Assembly: GCA_001797615.1 (NCBI GenBank)
Contig: MGPV01000042.1
Location: 1-53,428, forward strand
DNA length: 53,428 nt
Direction: 5' to 3'
Source of the DNA: Deltaproteobacteria bacterium GWC2_65_14
GTDB taxonomy: Bacteria; Desulfobacterota; Deferrimicrobia; Deferrimicrobiales; Deferrimicrobiaceae
Under the pieces are notes generated by a model. It was not told the origin of the DNA. It searched no databases and saw only the letters and a list, made by a program, of their open reading frames with translations. Made by a program: the position numbers and the translations under genes. This document shows, in pieces, positions 24,337 through 33,434 of the stretch (its first letter is position 1; each line of letters opens with the position of its first letter).

Positions 24337-25530
24337 ATGCCCCCTTCCCTTCCGGAAATCCGGCTCGGCCGCAAGGGCGAGGAGCGGGTGCGAAGCGGAC
24401 ACCTCTGGGTGTTCGGGGACGACCTTCGGGAAGTCCCCGCGGGGATCCCCCCCGGCGAGTGGGTCCTGGCGCGCTCCCGCTCCGGCGATCTCCTCGGGAC
24501 GGGCACGCTGAACCTCTCCAGCAGAATCTCCCTCCGGATCGTCTCCCGCGGCGCCGTCTCCCCGACGGAGTCGTTCGTCTCGGAAAGGATCGGGGAGGCC
24601 CTCCGCCGCCGGAACGAGGCCGGAATGGGCGGGCTGTCCGCCCTGCGGCTCCTCTACTCGGAGGGCGATTTTCTCCCCGGGGTGATCGCGGACCGCTACG
24701 GGGGCGTCCTCGTCGTGCAGATCCTCACCGCGGGGATGGAGCGGGTCCGGGAACAGATCGTGTCCGCCCTCGTTGCGGCCTGTTCCCCCCGCCTGATCTT
24801 CGAGCGGTCGGAGGGCGGGGGAAGGAGGCAGGAGGGGCTTTCGGAGCGGCGGGGTCCCCTGTACGGGGAGGGGGACACGGCCGAGGAGGTCGAGATCGAC
24901 GGCTGCCGGTTCCGGGTGGACGTCGAGACGGGCCCCAAGACCGGCTTCTTCCTGGACCAGCGGGAAAACCGGAGGATCGTCCGGGAGATGGCGGGGGGAA
25001 GGACGGTGCTCGACGGGTTCTGCTCGACCGGGGCCTTCGGGATCCTGGCGCTTGCGGGGGGCGCCCGGAATGTCCTCGCGGTGGACGCCTCCGAGCCGGC
25101 GGTCCGGGCGGCCGGGGAGAACGCCGCGCGGAACGGGTTCGGCGGACGGTGGGAAGGCAGGGCGGGGGACCTCTTCCGGGAGATGCGCGCGATGCTCGAG
25201 GCGGGACGCCGGTTCGGGCTCGTGGTGCTCGACCCGCCGTCGTTCGCCAAGTCGCGGGAGGGGAGGGAGGGGGCGCTGCGGGGATACCGGGACATCAACC
25301 GGCTCGGCTTCCTGCTGGCGGAGCCGGGGGGGATCGTCGCCACCTCGTCTTGCACGCAACTCATCGATATGGCCAAATGGATGGAGGCCCTCCGGGACGC
25401 GGCGGCGGACGCGGCTGTCGACGCCCAGCTCCTGCGCCGGGGAGGGCAGCCGGCGGACCACCCGGTGCTGCTGGGGATGCCGGAGACCGAGTACCTGAAG
25501 TTCGCCGTGTTCCGGAAGAGGGAGCCGTGA
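24337..25530 (+). CDS. class I SAM-dependent 23S rRNA methyltransferase (RlmI/RlmK family)
   Basis: A 397-residue methyltransferase. The N-terminal PUA domain (about 1-80) contains GRKGEERVRSGHLWVFGDD. The catalytic Rossmann domain includes GPKTGFFLDQRENR (about 205-218), VLDGFCSTGAFGILAL for SAM and VLDPPSFAKS for the catalytic DPPxF loop. This arrangement matches RlmI, which makes m5C1962 of 23S rRNA in E. coli. A short insertion of charged residues lies near 160-185. It starts 2 bp after the glycosylase stop and overlaps the NfeD gene at GTGA. Confidence 0.88.
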   Translation: MPPSLPEIRLGRKGEERVRSGHLWVFGDDLREVPAGIPPGEWVLARSRSGDLLGTGTLNLSSRISLRIVSRGAVSPTESFVSERIGEALRRRNEAGMGGLSALRLLYSEGDFLPGVIADRYGGVLVVQILTAGMERVREQIVSALVAACSPRLIFERSEGGGRRQEGLSERRGPLYGEGDTAEEVEIDGCRFRVDVETGPKTGFFLDQRENRRIVREMAGGRTVLDGFCSTGAFGILALAGGARNVLAVDASEPAVRAAGENAARNGFGGRWEGRAGDLFREMRAMLEAGRRFGLVVLDPPSFAKSREGREGALRGYRDINRLGFLLAEPGGIVATSSCTQLIDMAKWMEALRDAAADAAVDAQLLRRGGQPADHPVLLGMPETEYLKFAVFRKREP

Positions 25531-26831
25531 AGACCCGTTCCTGCGCATTCCTCCTGCTGTTGCTTTCCGCCGCCGCCGCTCCCGCGTGGGGGCAGAAGAG
25601 CGCCTCCGCGCCCGGGGTGCTGGTCGCCACGATCTCCGGCTCGATCAACCCCGTGAGCGCCGAGTACCTCGTCTCCGCGATCGAGCGCGCGGAGGAGGAG
25701 GGCGCCGCGCTGCTCGTCGTGGAGCTGGACACCCCGGGGGGGCTCGACAGCTCGATGCGGCAGATGGTCCGGGAGATCCTCCGGACCGACGTCCCCGTGG
25801 CCGTGTACGTCTCCCCGTCCGGGGCCCGGGCCGCCTCCGCGGGGGTGCTGGTCACCATCGCCTCGGACGTGGCCGCCATGGCGACGGGGACGAACATCGG
25901 CGCCGCCCATCCGGTGAGCATGGGGGGCGGCCAGATGGACAACACGATGGCGAAGAAGGTGGAGAACGACGCCGCGACCTATGCCCGCTCCCTCGCGGAG
26001 AAGAAGGGGCGCAACGGCGACTGGGCCGAGAGCGCCGTCCGGGAGAGCGCGTCGCTCACGGCGACCGACGCCCTCGAGAAGAAGGTGATCGACCTGGTGT
26101 CCCCCTCCCTCGAGGCGCTGCTCGACCGGATCCACGGGCGGAAGATCGAGAAGAACGGGAAGACGGTCGTGCTTTCGACCCGCAGTGCCCGGGTCGTCCG
26201 CTACCCGATGGGACTGCGGCACCGGATCCTCTCCTCGCTGGCCGACCCGAACATCGCCTACATCCTCATGATGATCGGCGTCTACGGAATCTTCTTCGAG
26301 CTCTCCAACCCCGGGGCGGTCTTTCCGGGGATCGTCGGCGGGATCGCACTGATCCTCGGCTTCTACTCCCTGCAGACCCTCTCGGCGAACTACGCCGGGT
26401 TCCTGCTGATCGCGCTCGCGTTGATCCTGTTCATTCTCGAGGTCAAGATCGCCTCCCACGGAGCCCTGACCATCGGGGGAATCATCGCCCTCGTTCTCGG
26501 GAGTCTCATGCTGTTTCGTTCCTCGGTGGATCCATACCTTCGCATCTCCTGGGGAGTCATTCTCGCGATGGTCGGCATCTCCGCGGCGTTCTTCGGGACC
26601 GTGGTCACCCTCGCGGTGCGCAGCCAGCTCCGCAAGCCTGTGACGGGGTCGGAGGGGCTGATCGGGGAGATCGGGGCGGCCGTGACGGACTTCACGGGGA
26701 AGGGGAAGGGGAAGGTCTTCGTCGTGGGGGAGCTGTGGGACGCGTCCTGCGATACGCCGCTTCGGAAAGGGGAGGAGGTGACGGTTACGCGGAGAGAGGG
26801 AATGACGCTTGTGGTGAAGCCAAAATCGTAG
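25527..26831 (+). CDS. NfeD-family membrane serine protease (ClpP-class)
   Basis: A 434-residue protein starting with GTG inside the preceding stop (GTGA). A signal peptide (about 1-22) leads to a ClpP-like protease domain with the catalytic-serine region [11 protein letters not shown] near residue 95 and a lysine-rich catalytic region near 150. Several membrane helices follow (about 245-360), then a C-terminal OB-fold domain (about 370-434, GEELWDA-like end). The archaeal homologue cleaves stomatin. Slipin directly downstream supports the same partner relation here, which is established for this pair in other organisms. Confidence 0.92.
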   Translation: MKTRSCAFLLLLLSAAAAPAWGQKSASAPGVLVATISGSINPVSAEYLVSAIERAEEEGAALLVVELDTPGGLDSSMRQMVREILRTDVPVAVYVSPSGARAASAGVLVTIASDVAAMATGTNIGAAHPVSMGGGQMDNTMAKKVENDAATYARSLAEKKGRNGDWAESAVRESASLTATDALEKKVIDLVSPSLEALLDRIHGRKIEKNGKTVVLSTRSARVVRYPMGLRHRILSSLADPNIAYILMMIGVYGIFFELSNPGAVFPGIVGGIALILGFYSLQTLSANYAGFLLIALALILFILEVKIASHGALTIGGIIALVLGSLMLFRSSVDPYLRISWGVILAMVGISAAFFGTVVTLAVRSQLRKPVTGSEGLIGEIGAAVTDFTGKGKGKVFVVGELWDASCDTPLRKGEEVTVTRREGMTLVVKPKS

Positions 26832-26874
26832 CCGCACCGGTTCCGGCGGGACACTATTTCCAGAGGAGAGAAGA

Positions 26875-27675
26875 ATGATTCCTTACGCTGCCATTGTGGT
26901 CATCGCGGTTCTGTTCCTGTACAGCGCCATCAAGATCCTGAACGAGTACGAGCGGGGTGTGATCTTCCGGCTGGGCCGGGTGATCGGGGCAAAGGGGCCG
27001 GGGCTGATCCTCCTCATCCCCATGATCGACAAGATGGTCCGGGTCGACCTTCGCGTGGTGGCGATGGACGTCCCGCCCCAGGACGTGATCACGCGGGACA
27101 ACGTCTCCGTGAAGGTGAACGCCGTCCTCTACTTCCGGGTGCTGGATCCCAACCGGGCGATCCTCACCGTCGAGAACTACCTGTACGCCACCTCCCAGCT
27201 CGCGCAGACGACGCTCCGGTCGGTGTGCGGTCAGGGAGAGCTCGACGACCTGCTCTCCGAGCGCGAGAAAATCAACACGCACATTCAGGAGATCCTCGAC
27301 AAGGATACGGATCCGTGGGGGATCAAGGTGGCGAAGGTGGAGATCAAGCATATCGACCTGCCGCAGGAGATGCAGCGCGCCATGGCGAAACAGGCGGAGG
27401 CGGAGCGGGAGCGGCGCGCCAAGGTCATCGGGGCGGAAGGGGAGTTCCAGGCGGCGCAGAAGCTGTCCGACGCGGCGGGGATTCTCAGCAAGCACTCGAT
27501 AGCGCTGCAGCTCCGGTTCCTGCAGACGCTTCGGGAAGTGGCGACGGAGAACAACTCGACCATCGTTTTCCCGGTTCCCATCGACCTGTTCACTCCGTTC
27601 ATGGAGCTGGCAAAGATCGCCAAGGGGCAGATGGGAACGGACAGGACCCTGGAGAAGGAAGAGGGCGGGGCATAA
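26875..27675 (+). CDS. slipin (stomatin-like SPFH/band 7 protein)
   Basis: A 266-residue membrane scaffold protein. One N-terminal hydrophobic segment (about 3-20) is followed by the SPFH domain starting [35 protein letters not shown] is near residue 63. The C-terminal helix is rich in Ala, Glu and Arg ([14 protein letters not shown]). The family forms oligomeric membrane rings and is a substrate of the NfeD protease encoded just upstream. GAGGAGA lies about 6 bp before the ATG. Confidence 0.95.
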   Translation: MIPYAAIVVIAVLFLYSAIKILNEYERGVIFRLGRVIGAKGPGLILLIPMIDKMVRVDLRVVAMDVPPQDVITRDNVSVKVNAVLYFRVLDPNRAILTVENYLYATSQLAQTTLRSVCGQGELDDLLSEREKINTHIQEILDKDTDPWGIKVAKVEIKHIDLPQEMQRAMAKQAEAERERRAKVIGAEGEFQAAQKLSDAAGILSKHSIALQLRFLQTLREVATENNSTIVFPVPIDLFTPFMELAKIAKGQMGTDRTLEKEEGGA

Positions 27676-27692
27676 GCCGCTTCCTGAACTCC

Positions 27693-28901
27693 ATGACGGT
27701 TGGCGGGAAAGGGGGCGCGCGGATCGTCGCGCTCCTTCTCGTTTTTGCCGGATGCGCGGCCCCCCCGCGCCGGGCGGAGCCGCCGGCTCCGATTCCGTCT
27801 CCCGCGCCCCCGGTCGCGCTCCCGGCTCCGGCGCCCCCGCCTCCCCCGGTTCCCTCCGAGCGGCCGGTCCGCGTCCGGATCGCGGCGGACCGCAAGGAGC
27901 TGCACCTCTCGGGGGAATCGATCCGGGCGTGGGCCCCCCGGGGGGAGCTTCTCGCGATGTCGGACGGACCCGTTTCGGTGTCGGCCGAGGGGACGCGGAT
28001 TTCGTGGGGCGGAGGCCGGACGTTCGAATCGCCGATCGACGCGTGGGCTCCCGGGGGGTTGCGGATCGACGGAAAACCGCTCCGCGGGAGGGTCCGGCTG
28101 ACCGCGTCGGCCGGGTCTCTCCAGGCGGTGATCCCCGTCCCGCTCGAGGAGTATGTGGCGGCGGTCCTTTCGAAGGAAGCCGCCCCGTCCTTCCTCCCGG
28201 AGGCGCTCGCCGCCCAGGCCGTCGCCGTGCGGACCTATGCCCTCCTGGGGATGGCCCGGCCCCGCAGTCCCGACTACGACCTGGTCTCCGACGTGGAGGA
28301 CCAGGTCTTCGACGGAAACGACGGCGTGCGCGATCTCTTCCTCCGGGCGGCGGAATCCACGCGGGGGGAGGCGATTACCTACCGCGGGGAGCTCGCCCGG
28401 GCGGTCTACCACTCCACCTGCGGCGGGAGAACCGAGAGCGCGGCCAACGCATGGGGACAGGAGGTCCCCTATCTCCGGTCGGTCTTCTGCGACGATTGCC
28501 GGGGAAGTCCGGTGTGGCGGTGGGCCTACCGGATGGGAAGCGAGGAAGGCCGGCGCGTCGCGAAGTCGCTGGGGATCCAGCCGGCCGGCCGGCTGCTCCT
28601 GGAGGTGACGGAGCGGAACTCCACGGGGAGGGCGTCCCGGGTGAGAATCTCCTCCGGGGGGGTCTCCCGGGACATGAAGGCCTCCCTCTTCCGGCGGGCG
28701 GCGGGATACGCGAAGGTCCGGAGCCTGAAGATGGAGATCGTTCCGAAGGCGGACGGATGGGACATCTCGGGGGAAGGATACGGGCACGGAGTGGGGATGT
28801 GCCAGTGGGGGGCGAACGGGATGGCGAAGGCGGGGAAGGGCTACCGGGAGATCCTCCTGCGCTACTACCCGGGCACCGATATCCGGGGGGGAGGACGCTG
28901 A
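27693..28901 (+). CDS. SpoIID/LytB-domain lipoprotein
   Basis: A 402-residue exported protein. The lipobox LLLVFAGC gives a lipidated Cys near residue 20, followed by a proline/alanine-rich linker (about 22-55). The SpoIID domain covers about 140-395, with PLEEYVAAVLSKEAAPSF, AQAVAVRTYAL, YHSTCGGRTES and the C-terminal GYGHGVGMCQWGANGMA. SpoIID proteins are peptidoglycan lytic transglycosylases in sporulation; non-sporulating Gram-negatives carry relatives that likely act in wall remodelling or division. Its stop lies inside the start of queA (CTGA). Confidence 0.9.
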   Translation: MTVGGKGGARIVALLLVFAGCAAPPRRAEPPAPIPSPAPPVALPAPAPPPPPVPSERPVRVRIAADRKELHLSGESIRAWAPRGELLAMSDGPVSVSAEGTRISWGGGRTFESPIDAWAPGGLRIDGKPLRGRVRLTASAGSLQAVIPVPLEEYVAAVLSKEAAPSFLPEALAAQAVAVRTYALLGMARPRSPDYDLVSDVEDQVFDGNDGVRDLFLRAAESTRGEAITYRGELARAVYHSTCGGRTESAANAWGQEVPYLRSVFCDDCRGSPVWRWAYRMGSEEGRRVAKSLGIQPAGRLLLEVTERNSTGRASRVRISSGGVSRDMKASLFRRAAGYAKVRSLKMEIVPKADGWDISGEGYGHGVGMCQWGANGMAKAGKGYREILLRYYPGTDIRGGGR

Positions 28902-29947
28902 ACACCGGACGGCTGGACTACCCGCTGCCAAAGCGGCTGGTCGCGCAGATCCCCGCCGCACGGAGGCGGGATGCGCGCCTGATGGTGGTCCGGCGCGCGC
29001 CGGAAGAGATCCTGCACCACCGGTTCGCGGAGCTGCCGAGGTTTCTTCGCCGGGGGGACCTGCTGGTCCTGAACGACACGAAGGTGATCCGGGGGCGTCT
29101 GCGGGCGACGAGGGAGACGGGGGGCGCGGTCGAGATCTTCCTGCTTGCGGCCCGGGAGGAGGGCGGTAGGGAAGAAGTCTGGGAAGCGCTGGCGCGCCCC
29201 TCCCGGAAGCTTCGGGAGGGGATGGAGTTCCGCGTCGGGGAGACGCTGCGGGCGACCCTGCTCGGCCGAAACGTGGAGGGAACCTGGAACGTCCGGCTTG
29301 CGGCGGAAGGCGGCGTCCAGGAGGCGCTCGAGCGTGGGGGCGACGTCCCGCTGCCCCCCTACATCCGCCGGACCGCGGGGGACCCCGCGGCAGCGGTGGA
29401 CAGGGAACGGTACCAGACCGTGTACGCGGAGGTACCCGGCTCCGTGGCCGCCCCCACCGCCGGGCTCCACTTCGACCGGGAGATGCTGGAGGAGGCGGCC
29501 CGGGCCGGCGTCTCCATCGCGAAGGTCACGCTCGCGGTGGGATACGGAACCTTTTCCCCGATCCGGACGGAGAATGTGGAGGAGTTCCGCATCCACCCGG
29601 AAAAATACCGCCTCGGGCCGGAGGCCGCGCACGCGGTCGCCGACGCGAGGGACAGAGGGGGACGGGTGGTCGCGGTCGGAACGACCTCGGCGCGGACGCT
29701 GGAGAGCTGCGGCCGGGAGGACGGCCGGGTCGACCCGTCGGATGGGACGACCCGGCTTTTCCTTTATCCCGGCTGCCGATTCCGCGTCGTGGACGCGATG
29801 GTCACGAACTTCCACCTTCCGCGCTCCAGCCTCCTCGCGCTCGTCATGGCCTTCGCGGGGGAGGATCTCGTCCGGAAGGCCTACGCGCAGGCGGTGGAGC
29901 GGGAGTACCGGTTCTTCAGCTACGGCGACGCGATGCTCTTGCTGTAG
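28898..29947 (+). CDS. queA: S-adenosylmethionine:tRNA ribosyltransferase-isomerase
   Basis: A 349-residue enzyme that transfers and rearranges the ribosyl group of SAM onto preQ1 in tRNA, giving epoxyqueuosine. Motifs include LDYPLPKRLVAQIP, LVLNDTKVIRGRL, PPYIRR, VAAPTAGLHF and DAMVTNFHLPRSSLL. No ATG, GTG or TTG fits the start. CTG at 28898 aligns with the family's first residue, has GGGAGG just upstream, and makes a CTGA overlap like the ATGA/GTGA joints seen elsewhere here. I therefore call a CTG start. A repeat cluster separates it from tgt. Confidence 0.95.
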   Translation: MNTGRLDYPLPKRLVAQIPAARRRDARLMVVRRAPEEILHHRFAELPRFLRRGDLLVLNDTKVIRGRLRATRETGGAVEIFLLAAREEGGREEVWEALARPSRKLREGMEFRVGETLRATLLGRNVEGTWNVRLAAEGGVQEALERGGDVPLPPYIRRTAGDPAAAVDRERYQTVYAEVPGSVAAPTAGLHFDREMLEEAARAGVSIAKVTLAVGYGTFSPIRTENVEEFRIHPEKYRLGPEAAHAVADARDRGGRVVAVGTTSARTLESCGREDGRVDPSDGTTRLFLYPGCRFRVVDAMVTNFHLPRSSLLALVMAFAGEDLVRKAYAQAVEREYRFFSYGDAMLLL

Positions 29948-30260
29948 GGACGGTCCTGTGGAGGGGGATGACGAAGGCACAGGGGACCGAAGTCCACGAC
30001 AGCGGGATGGCGATGGGCGGAGTGTTCTCCAGGACCGTCCCTGTTTTTATCGTCCTGTGGCGAGGCGTGAAGATGGTACTGGGGATCGCAGTTCACGACG
30101 GAGGATTGTTTATGGATGGAGCGATTTCCAGGAACGTCCCTGTTCTTTGCGAGGCGGAAATGGCACCGGGGATCGAAGTCCACGACAAAGGGTGATGAGG
30201 GGCGGAGCGTTCTCCAGGACCGTCCCTGTTCTTAGGAACGTCCCTGTTCTCAGGAGTCGC
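29948..30260. repeat. cluster of three degenerate 86-99-bp direct repeats between queA and tgt
   Basis: This 315-bp gap has no credible gene. A motif like GGGGATCGAAGTCCACGAC occurs at about 29982, 30081 and 30168, and CCAGGACCGTCCCTGTT-type sequence at 30029, 30128 and 30214. The period is 99 bp then 86-87 bp. AGGGACGGTCCTGTGG at 29947-29962 is the inverted form of the second motif. The last copy (AGGAACGTCCCTGTTCT) runs up to the tgt ribosome-binding site. Open frames through the repeats exist but look incidental. A REP/REPIN-like element is likely. Confidence 0.7.
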
Positions 30261-30262
30261 AT

Positions 30263-31372
30263 ATGCCGCTTTCCTTCACCGTGACGGCGCGTGACGCCGG
30301 GTCCAACGCGCGGACCGGGGCGATCCGGACGGAGCACGGGGAGTTCCCGACGCCGGCCTTCATGCCGGTGGGGACCTCCGCCGCCGTCAAGGGAACCTGG
30401 CCGGACCAGCTCCGGGGCATGGGGTACGGGTGTGTGCTCGCGAACACCTACCACCTGTACCTTCGGCCGGGGCACGAGCGGATACGCCGGCTCGGGGGGC
30501 TGCACCGCTTCATGGGATGGGACGGGACGATCCTGACCGACAGCGGCGGCTTCCAGGTCTTTTCCCTGGCCGCCCTGCGGAAGGTGACCGACGAGGGGGT
30601 TTCCTTCCGGTCCCATCTGGACGGGTCGCTCCACTTCCTGACCCCGGAGCTGGCGGTCGAAATCCAGGAGGCGCTGGGCTCGGACATCCGGATGGCGCTG
30701 GACGAGTGCGTGGAGCTTCCGGCCGGGCGGCGGGAGGCGGAGGAGGCGGTCCGCCGGACCACGGACTGGGCGCGGCGGTGCCGCGCCGCCTCGCGCCGGG
30801 AGGAGGGGGGGCTCTTCGGGATCGTCCAGGGGGGGCTGTTCCCGGACCTGCGCCGGCGGAGCGTGGAGGAGATCTGCTCCATTCCGTTCGACGGGTACGC
30901 GATCGGGGGGGTGAGCGTGGGGGAGGGGAAGGAGCACCAGCGGGAAACGGTGGGGGGTACGGCCCCGCTGCTCCCCGGGGAGAAGCCGAGATACCTGATG
31001 GGAGTGGGCACCCCGGAGGACATCCTGCACGCCGTGTCCTGCGGGGTGGACCTCTTCGACTGCGTGATTCCCACCCGCAACGCGCGCAACGGGATGCTCT
31101 ACACATCCGACGGGCCGATGTCGATCAAGCAGGCCCGGTACGCGGACGATCCCCGGCCGCCGGACGAATCTTGCACATGCCCGACCTGCAGCTCCTTCTC
31201 CCGAGCCTACCTCCGGCACCTGTACCTGTCGGGGGAGATCCTCTCCTCGATGGCGCTGACGGTCCACAACCTCCAGCATTACGCGGCGCTTATGGGACGG
31301 ATCCGCGAGGCAATTTCTGTTGGAAATTTCCCGGGAACTATGAAAGAATCACTAGTTTCGAGAGACCGTTAA
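30263..31372 (+). CDS. tgt: queuine tRNA-ribosyltransferase (tRNA-guanine transglycosylase)
   Basis: A 369-residue TIM-barrel enzyme that swaps guanine 34 of tRNAs with GUN anticodons for preQ1. Catalytic and substrate residues sit in TDSGGFQVFSL (about 91-101) and DCVIPTRNARNG (about 262-273). The zinc site is CTCPTC (about 303-308) with a downstream His. The ATG has AGGAG about 6 bp upstream, at the border of the repeat cluster. It works on the product pathway of queD and precedes queA's step; yajC-secD-secF follow, a common order. Confidence 0.97.
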   Translation: MPLSFTVTARDAGSNARTGAIRTEHGEFPTPAFMPVGTSAAVKGTWPDQLRGMGYGCVLANTYHLYLRPGHERIRRLGGLHRFMGWDGTILTDSGGFQVFSLAALRKVTDEGVSFRSHLDGSLHFLTPELAVEIQEALGSDIRMALDECVELPAGRREAEEAVRRTTDWARRCRAASRREEGGLFGIVQGGLFPDLRRRSVEEICSIPFDGYAIGGVSVGEGKEHQRETVGGTAPLLPGEKPRYLMGVGTPEDILHAVSCGVDLFDCVIPTRNARNGMLYTSDGPMSIKQARYADDPRPPDESCTCPTCSSFSRAYLRHLYLSGEILSSMALTVHNLQHYAALMGRIREAISVGNFPGTMKESLVSRDR

Positions 31373-31398
31373 GTATTTTCCAGGAGGTACACGGGGAC

Positions 31399-31746
31399 AT
31401 GATCTTCCTGTTCAGCGGGGTTGCGCACGCATTGGGTGGAAAAGGGGACGGAGGGGCCGGCGGGCTCGCGGGGATGGTCCCCCTTCTGCTGATGTTCGTC
31501 GTCTTCTATTTTCTCCTGATCCGCCCGCAGCAGAAGACGGCAAAGAAGCTCCGGGAATTCATCCGGAGCCTGAAGGTGGGGGACCGGGTCGTGACCACCG
31601 GGGGGCTTCACGGCGAGGTCAAGGGGATGACCGACACCACGGTCACCCTCGAGATCGCGGACAAGGTCCGGGTGAAGGTGACCCGCACCGCGATCGGGGG
31701 CTCCAGCCAGGACGCGGCGGCTTCCGCCGAGACGAAGTCCGGCTGA
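31399..31746 (+). CDS. yajC: Sec translocon accessory protein YajC
   Basis: A 115-residue inner-membrane protein. After a short N-terminal segment rich in glycine, one membrane helix (about 27-43, MVPLLLMFVVFYFLLIRPQ) leads into a cytoplasmic domain with GDRVVTTGGLHGEV. It associates with SecDF. AGGAGG precedes its ATG by about 13 bp. It is next to tgt and upstream of secD, as in many bacteria. A 6-bp hairpin (31746-31763) lies between its stop and secD. Confidence 0.93.
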   Translation: MIFLFSGVAHALGGKGDGGAGGLAGMVPLLLMFVVFYFLLIRPQQKTAKKLREFIRSLKVGDRVVTTGGLHGEVKGMTDTTVTLEIADKVRVKVTRTAIGGSSQDAAASAETKSG

Positions 31747-31786
31747 GCCTGCCGGGACAGGCTGCGAAAGGAGCGACCGGCAGATC

Positions 31787-33382
31787 ATGAGGAAGAGCAT
31801 CGCGTGGAGATTCACCCTCATCGCCGTGCTGACGGCGGCTTCTATCATCCTCGTGCTTCCCAGCCTCACCGACCGGCTACCCGATGCCTGGCGGGACCGG
31901 GCCCCGAAGATCCACCTCGGGCTGGACCTGCAAGGGGGGGTGTTCCTGCGGCTGGCCGTGGAGATCGACAAGGCGATCGAGAACACCGCATCGCGGTACG
32001 CGGACGACGCCCGGGCCAGGCTGCGGGAAAAGGGGATCCCGGTCCTCGGCTTCGAGAAGGAGGGATTCGACGGGTTCCTTCTCCGGCTTCCCCCGGGCGA
32101 CTTCGCGGAGCGGGCGCTTTCCCTCCTCAAGGAGGATGTGGGCTCCCTCGACTTCTCCCTGGGGCAGGTGACCTCCGGCGGGTCTTCCGTCCGGGGAAAG
32201 ATGACTCCCTCCGAGGTGCAGGCGATCCGGGCGAACGCCGTGACGCAGGGGGTGGAGACGATCCGGAACCGGATCGACCAGTTCGGCGTCCGGGAGCCGC
32301 AGATCGTCGCCGAGGGGGACGACCGGATCGTCGTCCAGCTCCCGGGGATCAAGGACCAGCAACGGGCGATCGAGCTGGTGGGGAAGACTGCGCTGCTGGA
32401 GTTCAAGCTCGTCGACGAGGGGGCGAGCGTCGAGGAGGCGATGAAAGGGAACATCCCCGAGGGGGACGAGCTGCTCTACCAGAAGTCGGTCGACCCGCAG
32501 ACCGGCCGGGTCTCGAAGTCGCCGATGCTGGTGAGGAAGCGGGCGCTGCTGACCGGCGAGACGATCAAGACCGCACGGGTGAGCTTCGAGTCCAACCGGG
32601 GGGGGGCCTATGTGTCGCTCTCCTTCAACGCGCGGGGGGCCGAGATCTTCGACCGGGTGACCGCGGAGAACGTGAAGCGGCGCCTGGCGATCGTCCTGGA
32701 CGACACCGTCTACTCGGCTCCGGTGATCCAGGAGCGGATTTCGGGCGGGGACGCCCAGATCACCGGGTCCTTCACGGCCGAGGAGGCCACCGACCTGGCG
32801 ATCGTCCTTCGGGCGGGATCCCTTCCGGCGCCCGTGAAGGTCATCCAGAACGTGTCGGTGGGGCCGTCGCTCGGCCGCGACTCCATCGAGAAGGGGGTCC
32901 GGGCCGCTCTCATCGGGGCCCTGCTCGTCGTGGTTTTCATGGTGGTCTACTACCGGTTCGCGGGACTGATCGCCGACTTCGCCCTCGTCTTCAACATCCT
33001 TTTCCTCCTGGCGGGGATGGCGGTGCTCGAGGCGACCATGACGCTTCCCGGAATCGCGGGGATCATCCTCGCCATCGGGATGGCGGTCGACTCGAACGTG
33101 CTGATCTACGAGCGGATCCGGGAGGAGATCCGGGCCCGGAAATCGGTGCGGGCCTCGATCGACGCCGGGTACGACAAGGCGTTCTGGACCGTGGTCGATT
33201 CCCACGTGACCACGCTGATCACCGCGATGATCCTCTTCCAGTTCGGGACCGGCCCGATCAAGGGGTTCGCCGTCACCCTCTCCATGGGGGTCGCGATCAA
33301 CCTGTTCACCGCGCTGGTCTGCACGAAGGTGATCTTCGACTACATCAACGCGAAGCGCCCGATGCAGGCGCTCAGCATCTGA
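31787..33382 (+). CDS. secD: protein translocase subunit SecD
   Basis: A 531-residue inner-membrane protein that, with SecF, uses the proton motive force to pull exported proteins across the membrane. An N-terminal membrane helix (about 9-26) is followed by the conserved LGLDLQGGVFLRL (about 43-55), a large periplasmic P1 domain and five C-terminal helices with GIILAIGMAVDSNVLIYERIREE. An AAAGGAG sequence lies about 14 bp upstream of the ATG, slightly far. SecF follows after 52 bp. Confidence 0.95.
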   Translation: MRKSIAWRFTLIAVLTAASIILVLPSLTDRLPDAWRDRAPKIHLGLDLQGGVFLRLAVEIDKAIENTASRYADDARARLREKGIPVLGFEKEGFDGFLLRLPPGDFAERALSLLKEDVGSLDFSLGQVTSGGSSVRGKMTPSEVQAIRANAVTQGVETIRNRIDQFGVREPQIVAEGDDRIVVQLPGIKDQQRAIELVGKTALLEFKLVDEGASVEEAMKGNIPEGDELLYQKSVDPQTGRVSKSPMLVRKRALLTGETIKTARVSFESNRGGAYVSLSFNARGAEIFDRVTAENVKRRLAIVLDDTVYSAPVIQERISGGDAQITGSFTAEEATDLAIVLRAGSLPAPVKVIQNVSVGPSLGRDSIEKGVRAALIGALLVVVFMVVYYRFAGLIADFALVFNILFLLAGMAVLEATMTLPGIAGIILAIGMAVDSNVLIYERIREEIRARKSVRASIDAGYDKAFWTVVDSHVTTLITAMILFQFGTGPIKGFAVTLSMGVAINLFTALVCTKVIFDYINAKRPMQALSI

Positions 33383-33434
33383 TGGGGCCGGGAGTGGCAC
33401 GGGAGATCCGGGAGGGACAGGGGCGTCGACGGCG

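Noticed and set aside
22491-25530. Horizontally acquired island
   Set aside because: Base composition and codon use look like the rest of the window, and the genes are core metabolism in tight operon layout.
29948-30262. CRISPR array between queA and tgt
   Set aside because: Only three degenerate repeats, spacing 86-99 bp, with similarity extending into the spacers and no cas genes.
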